Shown: positions 10,122 to 18,591 of the stretch, piece after piece
Layout: the number at the start of each line of letters is the position of its first letter
Position numbering within the stretch: the stretch's first letter is position 1
The notes under the pieces: model-generated
The model's input: the letters and a program-made list of their open reading frames with translations, nothing else
What the model was told of the DNA's origin: nothing
Database searches by the model: none
Position numbers and translations under genes: made by a program
Origin: Caballeronia turbans
GTDB taxonomy: Bacteria; Pseudomonadota; Gammaproteobacteria; Burkholderiales; Burkholderiaceae
NCBI GenBank assembly: GCA_001544655.2
Contig: FCOD02000001.1
Span: 372,001 to 436,000 of the forward strand
Direction: 5' to 3'
Length of the DNA stretch: 64,000 nt

Positions 10122-11444
10122 TCAGGACGCGTTCGCGGCGTCGGCGATGTGCGCGTGTTCGATGCGCCCCGGCACGCGCACCAGCGCGACGATGATGAGC
10201 GCCGCGAGCACGCTCGCGCCCGCGAGCACCATGAGGCCGGCGCTCGTCGAATGGAACGCGGCTTCGGCGGCGGTGCGGGCCATCGGTGCGAAGAAGCCGC
10301 CGAGTCCGCCGAGCGAATTGATGAGTGCGATACCGGCCGCGGCGGCCGCGCCCGTGAGATAGCGCGTCGGAAAGGTCCAGAAGAGCGGCTGTGCGGCGAT
10401 GAAGCCGCTCGCCGCGCAGCACAGCGCGATGATCGAGACGACGGGCGAGGACGCAACGCCCGACACGCCGATCGCAATGCCCGACATCGCAAGCAGCGCC
10501 ACCGCGCACGGACGATGCCTTCCGGTGCGATCGGCGTAGCGCGGCACGATCCACGTGACGATCACGGCGGCGATCCACGGCAGCGCCGTCACGAGCCCGA
10601 CGCGAAAGCCCACCTTGGTGCCCAGCAGCGCCGACACCTGTTGCGGCAAATAGAAGACGACGCCATATACCGCAGCCTGAATCAGGAAATACACACAGCA
10701 CAGCACGAGCACGCGCGGATCGACGAGCGACGCGAGCACGCTGCGCGGACCGTGCGACGAGGCGATGCGCGCATCTTCGTCGAGGCGGCCGACGAGCAGC
10801 GCGCGCTGGTCCTGGGTGAGCCATCGGGCTTGCGCGGGATCGTCGTCGAGATACCAGAACGCGCATACGCCGACGATCGACGCAAGCAGCCCTTCGACGA
10901 GAAAGAGCCATTGCCAGCCCTTGAAACCGAACGCACCGTGCAGATCGAGCAGCAGGCCCGACAGCGGCGCGCCGAAGATGAACGCGAGCGGCGCGCCGAA
11001 ATAAAACACGCCGAGCGCACGCGCCCGCGACGATTGCGCAAACCAGCGCGTCAGGTAATAGACGATGCCCGGAAAGAAGCCCGCCTCCGCCACGCCGAGC
11101 AGAAAGCGCAAGGCGTAGAACGTGGTGGCGTCATGCGCGAAGGCCATCGCAGCCGAGACGAGGCCCCACGTCACCATGATGCGGCACATCCACAGCTTCG
11201 CGCCGACGCGATGCAACAGCAGATTGCTCGGCACCTCGAACATCGCGTAGCCGACGAAGAACACGCCCGCGCCGAACGCGAACGCGGCATTCGTCAAACC
11301 GGTGTCCTGCTGCAGCGCCTTTTGCGCGAAGCCGATGTTCGCGCGGTCCAGAAACGCGAGCACGTACATGAGGAGCAGAAACGGCAAGAGCCTGCGCATC
11401 ACGCGGGACGTGACGGCGCCTTCCGCTTGGGCGGAGTGATTCAT
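10122..11444 (-). CDS. MFS transporter, anion:cation symporter type (sugar-acid uptake)
   Basis: This 440-residue protein has about 12 membrane helices. Its N-terminal pattern RRLLPFLLLMYVLAFLDRAN and GVFFVGYAMFEVPSNLLLHR are hallmarks of the ACS/tartrate-phthalate permease family, which includes the RhmT rhamnonate transporters. Its place directly upstream of rhmD suggests uptake of L-rhamnonate or a related sugar acid, complementing the ABC importer for free rhamnose. The substrate is inferred. Confidence 0.82.
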   Translation of the reverse strand: MNHSAQAEGAVTSRVMRRLLPFLLLMYVLAFLDRANIGFAQKALQQDTGLTNAAFAFGAGVFFVGYAMFEVPSNLLLHRVGAKLWMCRIMVTWGLVSAAMAFAHDATTFYALRFLLGVAEAGFFPGIVYYLTRWFAQSSRARALGVFYFGAPLAFIFGAPLSGLLLDLHGAFGFKGWQWLFLVEGLLASIVGVCAFWYLDDDPAQARWLTQDQRALLVGRLDEDARIASSHGPRSVLASLVDPRVLVLCCVYFLIQAAVYGVVFYLPQQVSALLGTKVGFRVGLVTALPWIAAVIVTWIVPRYADRTGRHRPCAVALLAMSGIAIGVSGVASSPVVSIIALCCAASGFIAAQPLFWTFPTRYLTGAAAAAGIALINSLGGLGGFFAPMARTAAEAAFHSTSAGLMVLAGASVLAALIIVALVRVPGRIEHAHIADAANAS

Positions 11445-11466
11445 CGCGATTCTCCCGAAGACGCAA

Positions 11467-12228
11467 TCAGTACGTCGCGCGTCCGCCCGACAGGTCGAAC
11501 ACCGCGCCGGTGCTGAACGCGCAGTCCTCGGAGGAGAGCCAAAGAATCAGCGACGCGGCTTCCTGCGGCAACAGGAAGCGGTTCATCGGGATCTTGGAGA
11601 GCATGTAGTCGATGTGCTGCTGCGACATCGAATCGAAAATTTCGGTTTTGGCCGCGGCGGGCGTCACGGCGTTCACGAGGATGTTCTTCCCCGCCAGCTC
11701 CTTGCCGAGCGATTTCGTAAGGCCGATCAGCCCGGCCTTCGACGCGCTGTAGTGCGACGCATTCGGATTGCCTTCCTTACCGGCGATCGACGCGATATTG
11801 ACGATGCGCCCGTAGCCCGCTTTCAGCATGTGCGGCACGACGGCGCGACAGGTCAGATACGGGCCGATCAGATTGACGTCGATCACGCGGCGCCACACGT
11901 CGGGCGCGAGTTCCCAGGTCGTGCCGTTGCCGCCGGTGATGCCCGCATTGTTCACGAGCACGTCGATCCTGCCGTGCATGGCCAGCGTCTTGTTCGCGGC
12001 GGCGTCGACGGACGATTCGTCGGTCAGTTCGACGACGGCGTCGCTGACCTTGCGCTCCTTGTACTTCGCCGAGAGTTCCGCGCTCGTGCGCGCGAGGCGC
12101 TCGCCGTCGACGTCCCACAGCGACACATCGGCGCCCGATTCGAGCGCCCGCTCCGCCACCGCGAGGCCAATGCCCCGCGCCCCGCCGGTGATGATCACGA
12201 CGCGGTCGGCCAGGTCGATACGGTTCAT
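11467..12228 (-). CDS. SDR dehydrogenase, probable 2-keto-3-deoxy-L-rhamnonate 4-dehydrogenase
   Basis: This 253-residue short-chain dehydrogenase has TGGARGIG at 14-21, NNAG at 93-96, S147, Y160 and K164. The start at 12228 follows an AAAGGAG ribosome site; the frame continues upstream to 12561 but through the promoter. It is the first gene of the four-gene operon. In the diketo branch of the non-phosphorylating rhamnose route (LRA5 of Sphingomonas), such an enzyme oxidises 2-keto-3-deoxy-L-rhamnonate. No LRA6-type hydrolase or LRA4-type aldolase is visible in the window, so the end of the pathway must lie elsewhere. Another sugar-acid substrate is possible. Confidence 0.75.
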   Translation of the reverse strand: MNRIDLADRVVIITGGARGIGLAVAERALESGADVSLWDVDGERLARTSAELSAKYKERKVSDAVVELTDESSVDAAANKTLAMHGRIDVLVNNAGITGGNGTTWELAPDVWRRVIDVNLIGPYLTCRAVVPHMLKAGYGRIVNIASIAGKEGNPNASHYSASKAGLIGLTKSLGKELAGKNILVNAVTPAAAKTEIFDSMSQQHIDYMLSKIPMNRFLLPQEAASLILWLSSEDCAFSTGAVFDLSGGRATY

Positions 12229-12277
12229 GGTTCGTCTCCTTTCGTTGTTGTCGCTATGGTTGTCATGCCGTCGAGGC

Positions 12278-12306
12278 ACTATAGTCCCGCGCCAATAGCG
12301 CAACAA
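12278..12306 (-). promoter_or_regulatory. Candidate promoter of the four-gene rhamnose operon
   Basis: On the minus strand, TTGTTG and TATAGT are separated by 17 bp, about 50 bp upstream of the first start codon. An 8-mer CGATAACA (plus-strand reading, 12325-12332) lies about 20 bp upstream of the -35 and is shared with the other rhamnose promoter. Confidence 0.55.
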
Positions 12307-12344
12307 TTCGAAAGGGCGATCGTTCGATAACAAAAGCGGATCGC

Positions 12345-12530
12345 TTACCGCCGCAGCACGCCGGATGTCGTGTCGCGTTGCGAGCGGACGGTCTGCGCCG
12401 GGGGCACATGGCCGCGCGAAACAGGAAGCGAGTCTTTGAAATGTCTGTCCGCAAAAAGAGCGAATGCAAAAAGCGCCGCGACGCCAACCGGACAAATCAG
12501 AAAAGCAGCAATCAACACAATTAGCTCCAT
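12345..12530 (-). CDS. Possible small membrane protein
   Basis: A 61-residue reading frame starts with a clear membrane helix (MELIVLIAAFLICPVGVAAL, 1-20) and ends in a polar, basic tail. The hydrophobic start followed by a charged end looks like a genuine small membrane protein. However, the ribosome site is weak and the frame lies just upstream of the rhamnose operon promoter on the same strand. No family is recognised. Confidence 0.35.
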   Translation of the reverse strand: MELIVLIAAFLICPVGVAALFAFALFADRHFKDSLPVSRGHVPPAQTVRSQRDTTSGVLRR

Positions 12531-12730
12531 TCAACGATTCTTCGCAGTGTATCGCCGGCAAAGCCGCTAATTGTCGCGAAAATCGGCAATACTCCGTTCA
12601 ACAATCGCGAACTTTCATGCAGGATTTCGCCGATGGACACCGTTCGCACGCAGCGCGGGCAACACCGGGAACGATCGTTGCTAAAGCCCTCGACCGTCCA
12701 ATCGTGACGCTCATTCAACTCAAAAAAAGT

Positions 12731-13000
12731 ATGTTCACACCGAAAGCCTGCACTGCAACCTGCGTACTCGACGGAACGCCCGTCACACTCACCTACTTTC
12801 CCGACAGCACCCTTCTGCGCATCACCGATGTCAACGGCCACTGCGTGCGCGAAACGCGGTGGCCCGCGCCGTGGCGCACCTTGCTCGCGACGCTGCGTGA
12901 ATTCAGCGGACGGGACGCCCGAAATCAGCTTTCGACGCTGCTCGACGAGATCCCCGTCGCGCCCAAACCGGCGCACGAACGCGCATCGGCGCTGGCGTAA
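12731..13000 (+). CDS. Small hypothetical protein
   Basis: This frame encodes 89 residues if it starts at the ATG at 12731. The frame is open upstream to 12464, with another ATG at 12617. The product is soluble, with two-stranded beta character at the start (ATCVLDGTPVTLTYFPDSTLL) and a polar C-terminus. I recognise no domain. The lower-GC upstream stretch and lack of a clear ribosome site leave the start uncertain. Confidence 0.45.
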   Translation: MFTPKACTATCVLDGTPVTLTYFPDSTLLRITDVNGHCVRETRWPAPWRTLLATLREFSGRDARNQLSTLLDEIPVAPKPAHERASALA

Positions 13001-13172
13001 CGGAAGGACCGTTCGCGGCCCGGTGCGAGCGGGCCCGCGGCGAGCCTTCTGCCGACGCATTTTGAGTGCACGGACCCATGCCATTTACAATATCGAATCA
13101 CTGCGCATGGGCCGTCCGTTCCGCGCCGAACACGCCCCGTAGATTCCCACTCTCACGTATCCGACTGGCTGT

Positions 13173-14027
13173 ATGGTCACTGAAACGTCTTCTTCGGAAT
13201 CCCTCGCCGTCGCGGAGCGCGTGCGCGAGCTGATGGGCCGTCATGGCATCGGAAAGCGGCAGCAGACTGCCGAGCTGTGCCGCATTCTCGACCTGAGCTT
13301 TTCGCAGGGCCATCGCAAGCTGCGCGGCAACAGTCCGTGGACGCTCGCGCAGATTCGCCGCGTCGCCGATGCGTTCGACGAGCCCGCGCTCAAGCTCTTC
13401 GATTCGATCAATACGCGCCCCGACGAAACCGAGGGCACCGCGCACGACGCCGTCTTCAAGCTCGGTTCGGTGGAGATTCCTTGCATGGCGTGGGTCGGCA
13501 GTGCGCTGGAAGCAGGCAGCCGTCCGGATTTCATCGCGCAAAAGCTCAACAATCGCTGGATCGTCTCGAAGCATGAAGGCGTGCTGCTTCAGGAAGCCTG
13601 CGACGTTCACAAAATCGAGATCCAGCCGCGCCGGCCGGACACCGACAAGCCCATCATCGCCGTGGTGGACGACGACCACGCTTCCGCCGACAACCTGCAC
13701 GACTATCTCGAAGCCACCGGCTTCACGGCGATGGCCTTCTACGGCCTCGACGCCTTCCTCGAAGCACTGCAGACGCAGGTGTTCGATGCCGTGGTAATGG
13801 ACTGGCTGTTCGGCATGCATACGTCGGCGGACGCGATCCGCGCGGTGCGCGCGTCGGACAACCCGGACGCGCCGGTCTTCGTGCTCACGGGCGAGCTCAC
13901 AACGGGCAAGGCGAGCGAATCGGAGATCAGCCAGGTCATCCGCGACTACAACGTGACGTGTTTCGAGAAGCCCGCGCGCCTTGGCATTCTCGTCGCGGAC
14001 CTTTCCAAGCGCCTGATGCGCAGCTAG
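13173..14027 (+). CDS. BetR-type DNA-binding domain fused to a receiver domain
   Basis: This 284-residue regulator has an N-terminal helix-turn-helix of the BetR kind (about 10-75, LSFSQGHRKLRGNSPWTLAQ) and a linker. It ends in a full response-regulator receiver (160-280) with the acidic cluster D166-D168, acceptor D210, T239 and K266. The order is the reverse of most response regulators, with the DNA-binding part first. It ends 10 bp from the end of a hybrid histidine kinase gene on the other strand, so that kinase is a natural candidate partner. Target genes are not known. Confidence 0.82.
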   Translation: MVTETSSSESLAVAERVRELMGRHGIGKRQQTAELCRILDLSFSQGHRKLRGNSPWTLAQIRRVADAFDEPALKLFDSINTRPDETEGTAHDAVFKLGSVEIPCMAWVGSALEAGSRPDFIAQKLNNRWIVSKHEGVLLQEACDVHKIEIQPRRPDTDKPIIAVVDDDHASADNLHDYLEATGFTAMAFYGLDAFLEALQTQVFDAVVMDWLFGMHTSADAIRAVRASDNPDAPVFVLTGELTTGKASESEISQVIRDYNVTCFEKPARLGILVADLSKRLMRS

Positions 14028-14036
14028 CGGCGAACC

Positions 14037-15875
14037 CTACGCGACGCGCCTGCGCACGGTCACCGCGCGGTGCACCGCGCCCTTCAGCACCTCATAGCGC
14101 ACGGGCTTGAGCAAGTAGTCGAAGAACAGCACCGCCGCGCTCGGGTCCACCAGTTCCGGCGCGTAGGCGCTCACCGCGATGATCGGCACGCTCGCTCCCG
14201 GCGCACTGCGCGCGCGGTATTCGTTGGCGAACGAGTAGCCGTCCTTGCCGGGCATATGCAAGTCCGCGAGGATCACGTCGGCGTCGTTCTCGCGCAGCCA
14301 CGCGAGCGCGCTATCCACATCGGGCAAGGCGACTGCGGAATAACCCAGGTGCGTGAGCATCTCGAGCAGCGAGTCGCGGATCGACTCGTGGTCGTCGATC
14401 ACGAGCACACGCGATTTGCGCAACTCGGGCGCGTCGGCTTCCGGCTCGCCTCCGGGCAGCCGGTCCGCCGACACCGCCGGCAGGCTCACGCGAAACGCGG
14501 CGCCCTGTCCCACTTCGCTCGACACCTCGATCCTCCCGCCGAGCAGGTCGACGAGTCCGCGCACCACCGCGAGACCCATTCCGGCGCCGTCGAAACGCCG
14601 CGTGCTCGATGAATCGAGCTGCGTGAACTCCTGAAAAATAAGCGGCAACTGCTCGCGCGATATGCCGGGGCCCGTGTCGATCACCGAAATGTCGAGGCGC
14701 TCCTCCGTGCGCGCAAAATGCACGTCGATGGACCCGACTTCGGTGTATTTGATCGCGTTGGTCACGAGATTCGTCACGATCTGCCGCACGCGATGCGGGT
14801 CGGATTCGATTGGCCGGCGCTCGCCCGCGTAGTCGCCGCGCAATTCCAGCCCTTTCGCGGTCGCGGCGGGCGTGTTCGCATCGACGATCGAATCGAGCAG
14901 TTCCACCGGATCGAAGACCGTCATGCGCAATTCGAGCTTGCCTGCGCCGAGACGCGCGTAGTCGGTCAGATCGCGCATCTGCGCTTCGAGTTGGCGCGCC
15001 CCTGTTTCCAGGCGCTGCATGATTCTGCGGTCGGCATCGCCGCGCGCATTGAGCCCGAGCAATTCGACCGAAGATACGATCGCGTGCAGCGGCGTGCGCA
15101 ACTCGTGGCTGATCATGCCGAGGAACGTGTCCTTGGCGACGCCGGCCTCGCGCGCCGCGCGGGTCGCCTGATGCTCGGCCGCGAGCGCCGCGCGCTGCTG
15201 CTCGATGAGACGCGTGCGCCGATACCCGTTCATCAGCAGCAACGCCGTCGCCGCCGCCGACAGCAGACCCAAGAGGATGCCGCCGTAGATGAGATAGCGG
15301 CGCTTCGCCTCGAAGTCGCGCACGATCGCCTCGCGCTCGGCCACGTCCATGAGCCGCCGTCCGCTCGCCAGTTCCGCGACGGCCGGCGCGTTCTGACGCA
15401 GCACGCCGATCACGCGCAAGGTGTGCTGACGCTCGGCCTGTAGCCCTTCGACGTCCAGTTGGATCGAATCGAGCGCGGTCTGCAATTGCCGCTGGATTTC
15501 GCGCTGCCGGTTCAGCAGCGCTTCGTGTCCATCCGACAGTCCCGCCGATTCCGACACCTGTTTGAGCCGCGCGCGCAGCAGCCGATAGCTCGCGCGCACG
15601 GCGTTCGCATCCTCGTCGATGCCGTTGCGGTACAGCAATACATGATTCTCGAAGCGCTCATAGGCGAGCTGGAACTGCGCGGCGTCCCAGTACACGTCGT
15701 AGGGCACAACGAGCCTGTGCGTCTCGCGCGCGAGCAGGCCCGAATAGAGCATGTAGCCGACCGCGCCGATCGGCGGCGCGACCGCGAGCGCGATCAGCGC
15801 CGCATACCAGAGACGGCGGAACCACGGACGCGCGGCGGGCGCGCCCAGGGACGGTTCTGTGCCGGGAACGGCCAT
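14037..15875 (-). CDS. Hybrid sensor histidine kinase with C-terminal receiver
   Basis: This 612-residue protein has membrane segments at about 22-44 and 194-215 enclosing a helical periplasmic sensor region of about 150 residues. A coiled linker follows, then the phospho-acceptor region FLGMISHELRTPLH (H257) and an ATPase domain with N (LVTNAIKYTE), G1 (DTGPGIS) and G2 (GAGMGLAVV) boxes. A receiver at about 480-603 contains VIDDHESIRD and acceptor D in ILADLHMPGKDGY. Its start lies 3 bp after the stop of the NERD-helicase gene, so the two share an operon. It converges on the BetR-receiver gene. The signal is unknown. Confidence 0.87.
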   Translation of the reverse strand: MAVPGTEPSLGAPAARPWFRRLWYAALIALAVAPPIGAVGYMLYSGLLARETHRLVVPYDVYWDAAQFQLAYERFENHVLLYRNGIDEDANAVRASYRLLRARLKQVSESAGLSDGHEALLNRQREIQRQLQTALDSIQLDVEGLQAERQHTLRVIGVLRQNAPAVAELASGRRLMDVAEREAIVRDFEAKRRYLIYGGILLGLLSAAATALLLMNGYRRTRLIEQQRAALAAEHQATRAAREAGVAKDTFLGMISHELRTPLHAIVSSVELLGLNARGDADRRIMQRLETGARQLEAQMRDLTDYARLGAGKLELRMTVFDPVELLDSIVDANTPAATAKGLELRGDYAGERRPIESDPHRVRQIVTNLVTNAIKYTEVGSIDVHFARTEERLDISVIDTGPGISREQLPLIFQEFTQLDSSSTRRFDGAGMGLAVVRGLVDLLGGRIEVSSEVGQGAAFRVSLPAVSADRLPGGEPEADAPELRKSRVLVIDDHESIRDSLLEMLTHLGYSAVALPDVDSALAWLRENDADVILADLHMPGKDGYSFANEYRARSAPGASVPIIAVSAYAPELVDPSAAVLFFDYLLKPVRYEVLKGAVHRAVTVRRRVA

Positions 15876-15878
15876 GCG

Positions 15879-17516
15879 CTACTGCAGCGCGTCGATGGCC
15901 CGGGCCGCGCGTTCGGATGCGACCACGATCAGCTTCATCGTCGCGCGTGTCGCTCCGACGAAGATCTTGCGCGCGGCCTGCTCGTCGAGCGCCTCGAAAT
16001 CGACTTCCGTGAGGATCACGCACGGCGCGGATTGCCCCTTGAAGCGATAGATCGATTCCAGCAGCACATCGCCCTCGCGATACTCCGGGTTGCCGAACAG
16101 GTCATACGTGCCGGTGAACGCGCGCAGCCGGTGCGGGCCGAGCTGATCGACGGCGGTGAGCGCCGAGCCCTCGCGGCCCCGAAACGACAGCACCGCGATG
16201 TCCTGCTTGCGAAAGCCGAGCGAGAGCGCATGCGTGATCGCCCGCTTGGTCGCCTCGATGATTTCCTCGGGATGCCCGTCCTCGTAGGTCGATACGCTCA
16301 CGTCCGAGCCGTCGAAGGGACTGCCCGCGTCGAGCCGCACATCCGGCCCGACGATCTTGCGGATGAAGCCGAGCAGGTCGCGCGGACTGCGGTAGTTGGT
16401 GGTCTCGCGCAGGATGGTCCAGCCCGGCAGCGGCACCGGCTCGCGCAGATAGAGGTTCTGCATCGGATCTTCGAGCCACCACCACGCGCCGTCCGGATTG
16501 AGCAGGCGCTCGAGCGCTTCGACCCAGGCCGCCTGAAAGTCCTGGCCTTCATCGACGATCAGGACGTCCGTCTTCCACTGTTCAGGCACCGGCACGGCGG
16601 CGAAGCGTTCTTCGAGCGTCGCGAAAACGTTCGGCTGGCTGAAATCGGGCGGGCTGCCGGCGTCACGGGCGACGGCCGCGCTCAACTGATGGTAGTTCGC
16701 AATCTTCGCCTCTTTCGGCGCAATGGCGCGGATATGATCGGCGAGCGGCCGGTTGAAGCATACGTAGAGCACGCTCTTGCCTTGCGCGAGCGCGTCGCGC
16801 ATCACGCGCACGGCGAGCTGCGTCTTGCCCGCGCCGGCGGTCGCGATCACGCGCAGGCGAAATGGTTCGAATTCCAGCCGGCGCGCCCAGGTCGCGAGCC
16901 CGCCCGACAGCCGCGTGACGAGCGTGTTTGCCGCGCCGACGAGCGCATTGGTGTCGGGCGTGAGCGAGAGTTCATCGGCGAGAAAATGATGGATGCGCGC
17001 CGCCGATTCGAAGCGGGGCTCATCGGGCGGCAGAATGTCCAGCACGACGCGCGCAAGCTGCGACTTGCGGCTCGCATCGACGATGCGCGCGGGCGCGACG
17101 CCCGCAATCGCCGCGTTCTTCACGGTGTAGTCGGGGCAATACAGCAATTCCTCGATCCGGTACGTGCCCGCGCCGAACGCCGCGGTGAAGCGCCGGTGCA
17201 GGTTCTCCAGCGTGCGCGCGAGCTGAATGGCGACGTTGCGTTCCTTCTGCAGATAGACCTTCACGAGACCCTGCCCGGTTTCGCGCAGAAAGCCCGCCTT
17301 CTGTTCGATCATCAATACACGCCCCGACGGCGCAACGACGACGAAATCCGCTTCGCCAAACACGGAGAAGCCTTCGTTGACGCGCGTCCAGTGAACGCCG
17401 TGATACACCGTGTAGTCGTCGGGCAATTTTTCGAGCAGCGCGAGCGTTTCGAGCTCGCGCGCCGCCGCGCCGGTCGCTTCGAGATTCTTCCAGTCATCGG
17501 GAACGATTCGGGCCAT
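15879..17516 (-). CDS. NERD-domain protein with superfamily 1 helicase-type ATPase
   Basis: This 545-residue protein has an N-terminal nuclease-related (NERD) domain in which a PD-(D/E)xK-like set is visible: D57 in GEADFVVV, then E71 and K73 in MIEQKAG. A UvrD/DUF2075-like ATPase domain follows, with Walker A TAGAGKTQ (225-232), Walker B VLIVDEGQDF (318-327) and late motifs ETTNYRSP and VGATRA. Such proteins are thought to act on nucleic acids; some belong to defence or repair modules. Here it is operonic with a hybrid histidine kinase (3-bp gap), an unusual partner. The function is unknown. Confidence 0.82.
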   Translation of the reverse strand: MARIVPDDWKNLEATGAAARELETLALLEKLPDDYTVYHGVHWTRVNEGFSVFGEADFVVVAPSGRVLMIEQKAGFLRETGQGLVKVYLQKERNVAIQLARTLENLHRRFTAAFGAGTYRIEELLYCPDYTVKNAAIAGVAPARIVDASRKSQLARVVLDILPPDEPRFESAARIHHFLADELSLTPDTNALVGAANTLVTRLSGGLATWARRLEFEPFRLRVIATAGAGKTQLAVRVMRDALAQGKSVLYVCFNRPLADHIRAIAPKEAKIANYHQLSAAVARDAGSPPDFSQPNVFATLEERFAAVPVPEQWKTDVLIVDEGQDFQAAWVEALERLLNPDGAWWWLEDPMQNLYLREPVPLPGWTILRETTNYRSPRDLLGFIRKIVGPDVRLDAGSPFDGSDVSVSTYEDGHPEEIIEATKRAITHALSLGFRKQDIAVLSFRGREGSALTAVDQLGPHRLRAFTGTYDLFGNPEYREGDVLLESIYRFKGQSAPCVILTEVDFEALDEQAARKIFVGATRATMKLIVVASERAARAIDALQ

Positions 17517-17594
17517 GCGTCGCCTTTGGGCTGAGTGGTTGCGTGCGACTCATTGTACGCAACGCCTCTCGCATGCCGGCAGTCGGCCGAACGG

Positions 17595-18266
17595 CTAACT
17601 GGCGTAATCGTATCGGCCGCCTCGCGCGAGCGCGCGCTGGTATGCCGGCCGCGCGTGGATGCGTTCGAGAAACGCGCGGATATGCGGCATCGACTTCGCG
17701 CCGGCACGGGCACTGCCGGCTTCGAGCGGGAAGCTCATCTGCACGTCGGCGGCGGTGAATGTCTCGCCCGCGAACCACGGCGACTTCGCGAGCTGGGCGT
17801 CGATATAGCCGAAGTGCAAGCGCAGTTGCGGATCGATGAAACTGCTTTGCATCGTCTGCGCGATGCGCCGCGCGATCGGCTTCGCGAAAAACGGCATCTT
17901 CGCGCTCTCCAGCCGCCGCGCGACGAGTTTGAGCAAGAGCGGCGGCATTGCCGAGCCTTCCGCGTAATGCATCCAGTAGTTGTAGCGCACGCGTTCGGGC
18001 GACGTGCCGGGCGGCGGCGAGAAACGGCCCTCGCCGTAGCGGTCGACGAGATATTCGATGATCGCCCCCGATTCGGCGAGCGTCATGCCGTCGACGGTCA
18101 CGACCGGCGATTTGCCGAGCGGATGCACCGCGCGCAATTCGGGCGGCGCGAGCATCGTCCGCGGGTCGCGCTGATAGCGCTTCAGTTCATATTCGACGCC
18201 GAGTTCTTCCAGCATCCACAGCACGCGCTGCGAGCGGGAATTGTTGAGATGATGGACGGTCAGCAT
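17595..18266 (-). CDS. Glutathione S-transferase family protein
   Basis: This 223-residue protein has an N-terminal thioredoxin-like domain (MLTVHHLNNSRSQRVLWMLE, cis-Pro region KSPVV, ESGAIIEYL) and a C-terminal all-helical domain (WFAGETFTAADVQMSFPLE). The start at 18266 gives the usual family length and begins exactly at the conserved first strand. It probably conjugates or reduces small electrophiles using glutathione. It lies 78 bp upstream of the NERD gene on the same strand; co-transcription is possible. Confidence 0.85.
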   Translation of the reverse strand: MLTVHHLNNSRSQRVLWMLEELGVEYELKRYQRDPRTMLAPPELRAVHPLGKSPVVTVDGMTLAESGAIIEYLVDRYGEGRFSPPPGTSPERVRYNYWMHYAEGSAMPPLLLKLVARRLESAKMPFFAKPIARRIAQTMQSSFIDPQLRLHFGYIDAQLAKSPWFAGETFTAADVQMSFPLEAGSARAGAKSMPHIRAFLERIHARPAYQRALARGGRYDYAS

Positions 18267-18591
18267 GAGGTATTTGTTGGCTTTCGACCGGAGGCCTTGT
18301 CTGGCGGGAGTGTAGCGCGTCGGAAACCCGCGATCCTGATTTCCCAACAGGGCCATTCCTTATATTTCGCGATGCCGGTGCGCATAGCCGCATATCGACG
18401 GCGCGCCGAAATCGGCCTTACTCGCGGTCAAGCAGACGCGTAAAAACTGCCGAGTGCGTGTCTCATCTGCGCCACAAAACAACATTCTTCGACACCGAGA
18501 CCAATTGCTACGGCGCTGTTTTTTCACGGTTTTAAGTCGGTTCATATAAAATCCGTCCGACGAAAAATTACAAAAATTTGCCCGAGGAAAC
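18267..18591. other. Gene-free AT-richer stretch upstream of the acyltransferase
   Basis: No convincing gene was found in these 325 bp. The part from about 18470 to 18591 is clearly richer in A and T than the rest of the window and holds a candidate plus-strand promoter. Confidence 0.5.
18522..18550 (+). promoter_or_regulatory. Candidate promoter for the acyltransferase gene
   Basis: TTTCAC and TATAAA are separated by 17 bp, 41 bp upstream of the ATG at 18592. The -10 element is good; the -35 is weak. Confidence 0.35.

Noticed and set aside
8367-11516. Long open frame (1049 codons) on the plus strand
   Set aside because: Antisense to the rhamnose dehydrogenase, dehydratase and permease genes; Arg/His-rich composition with no recognisable fold.
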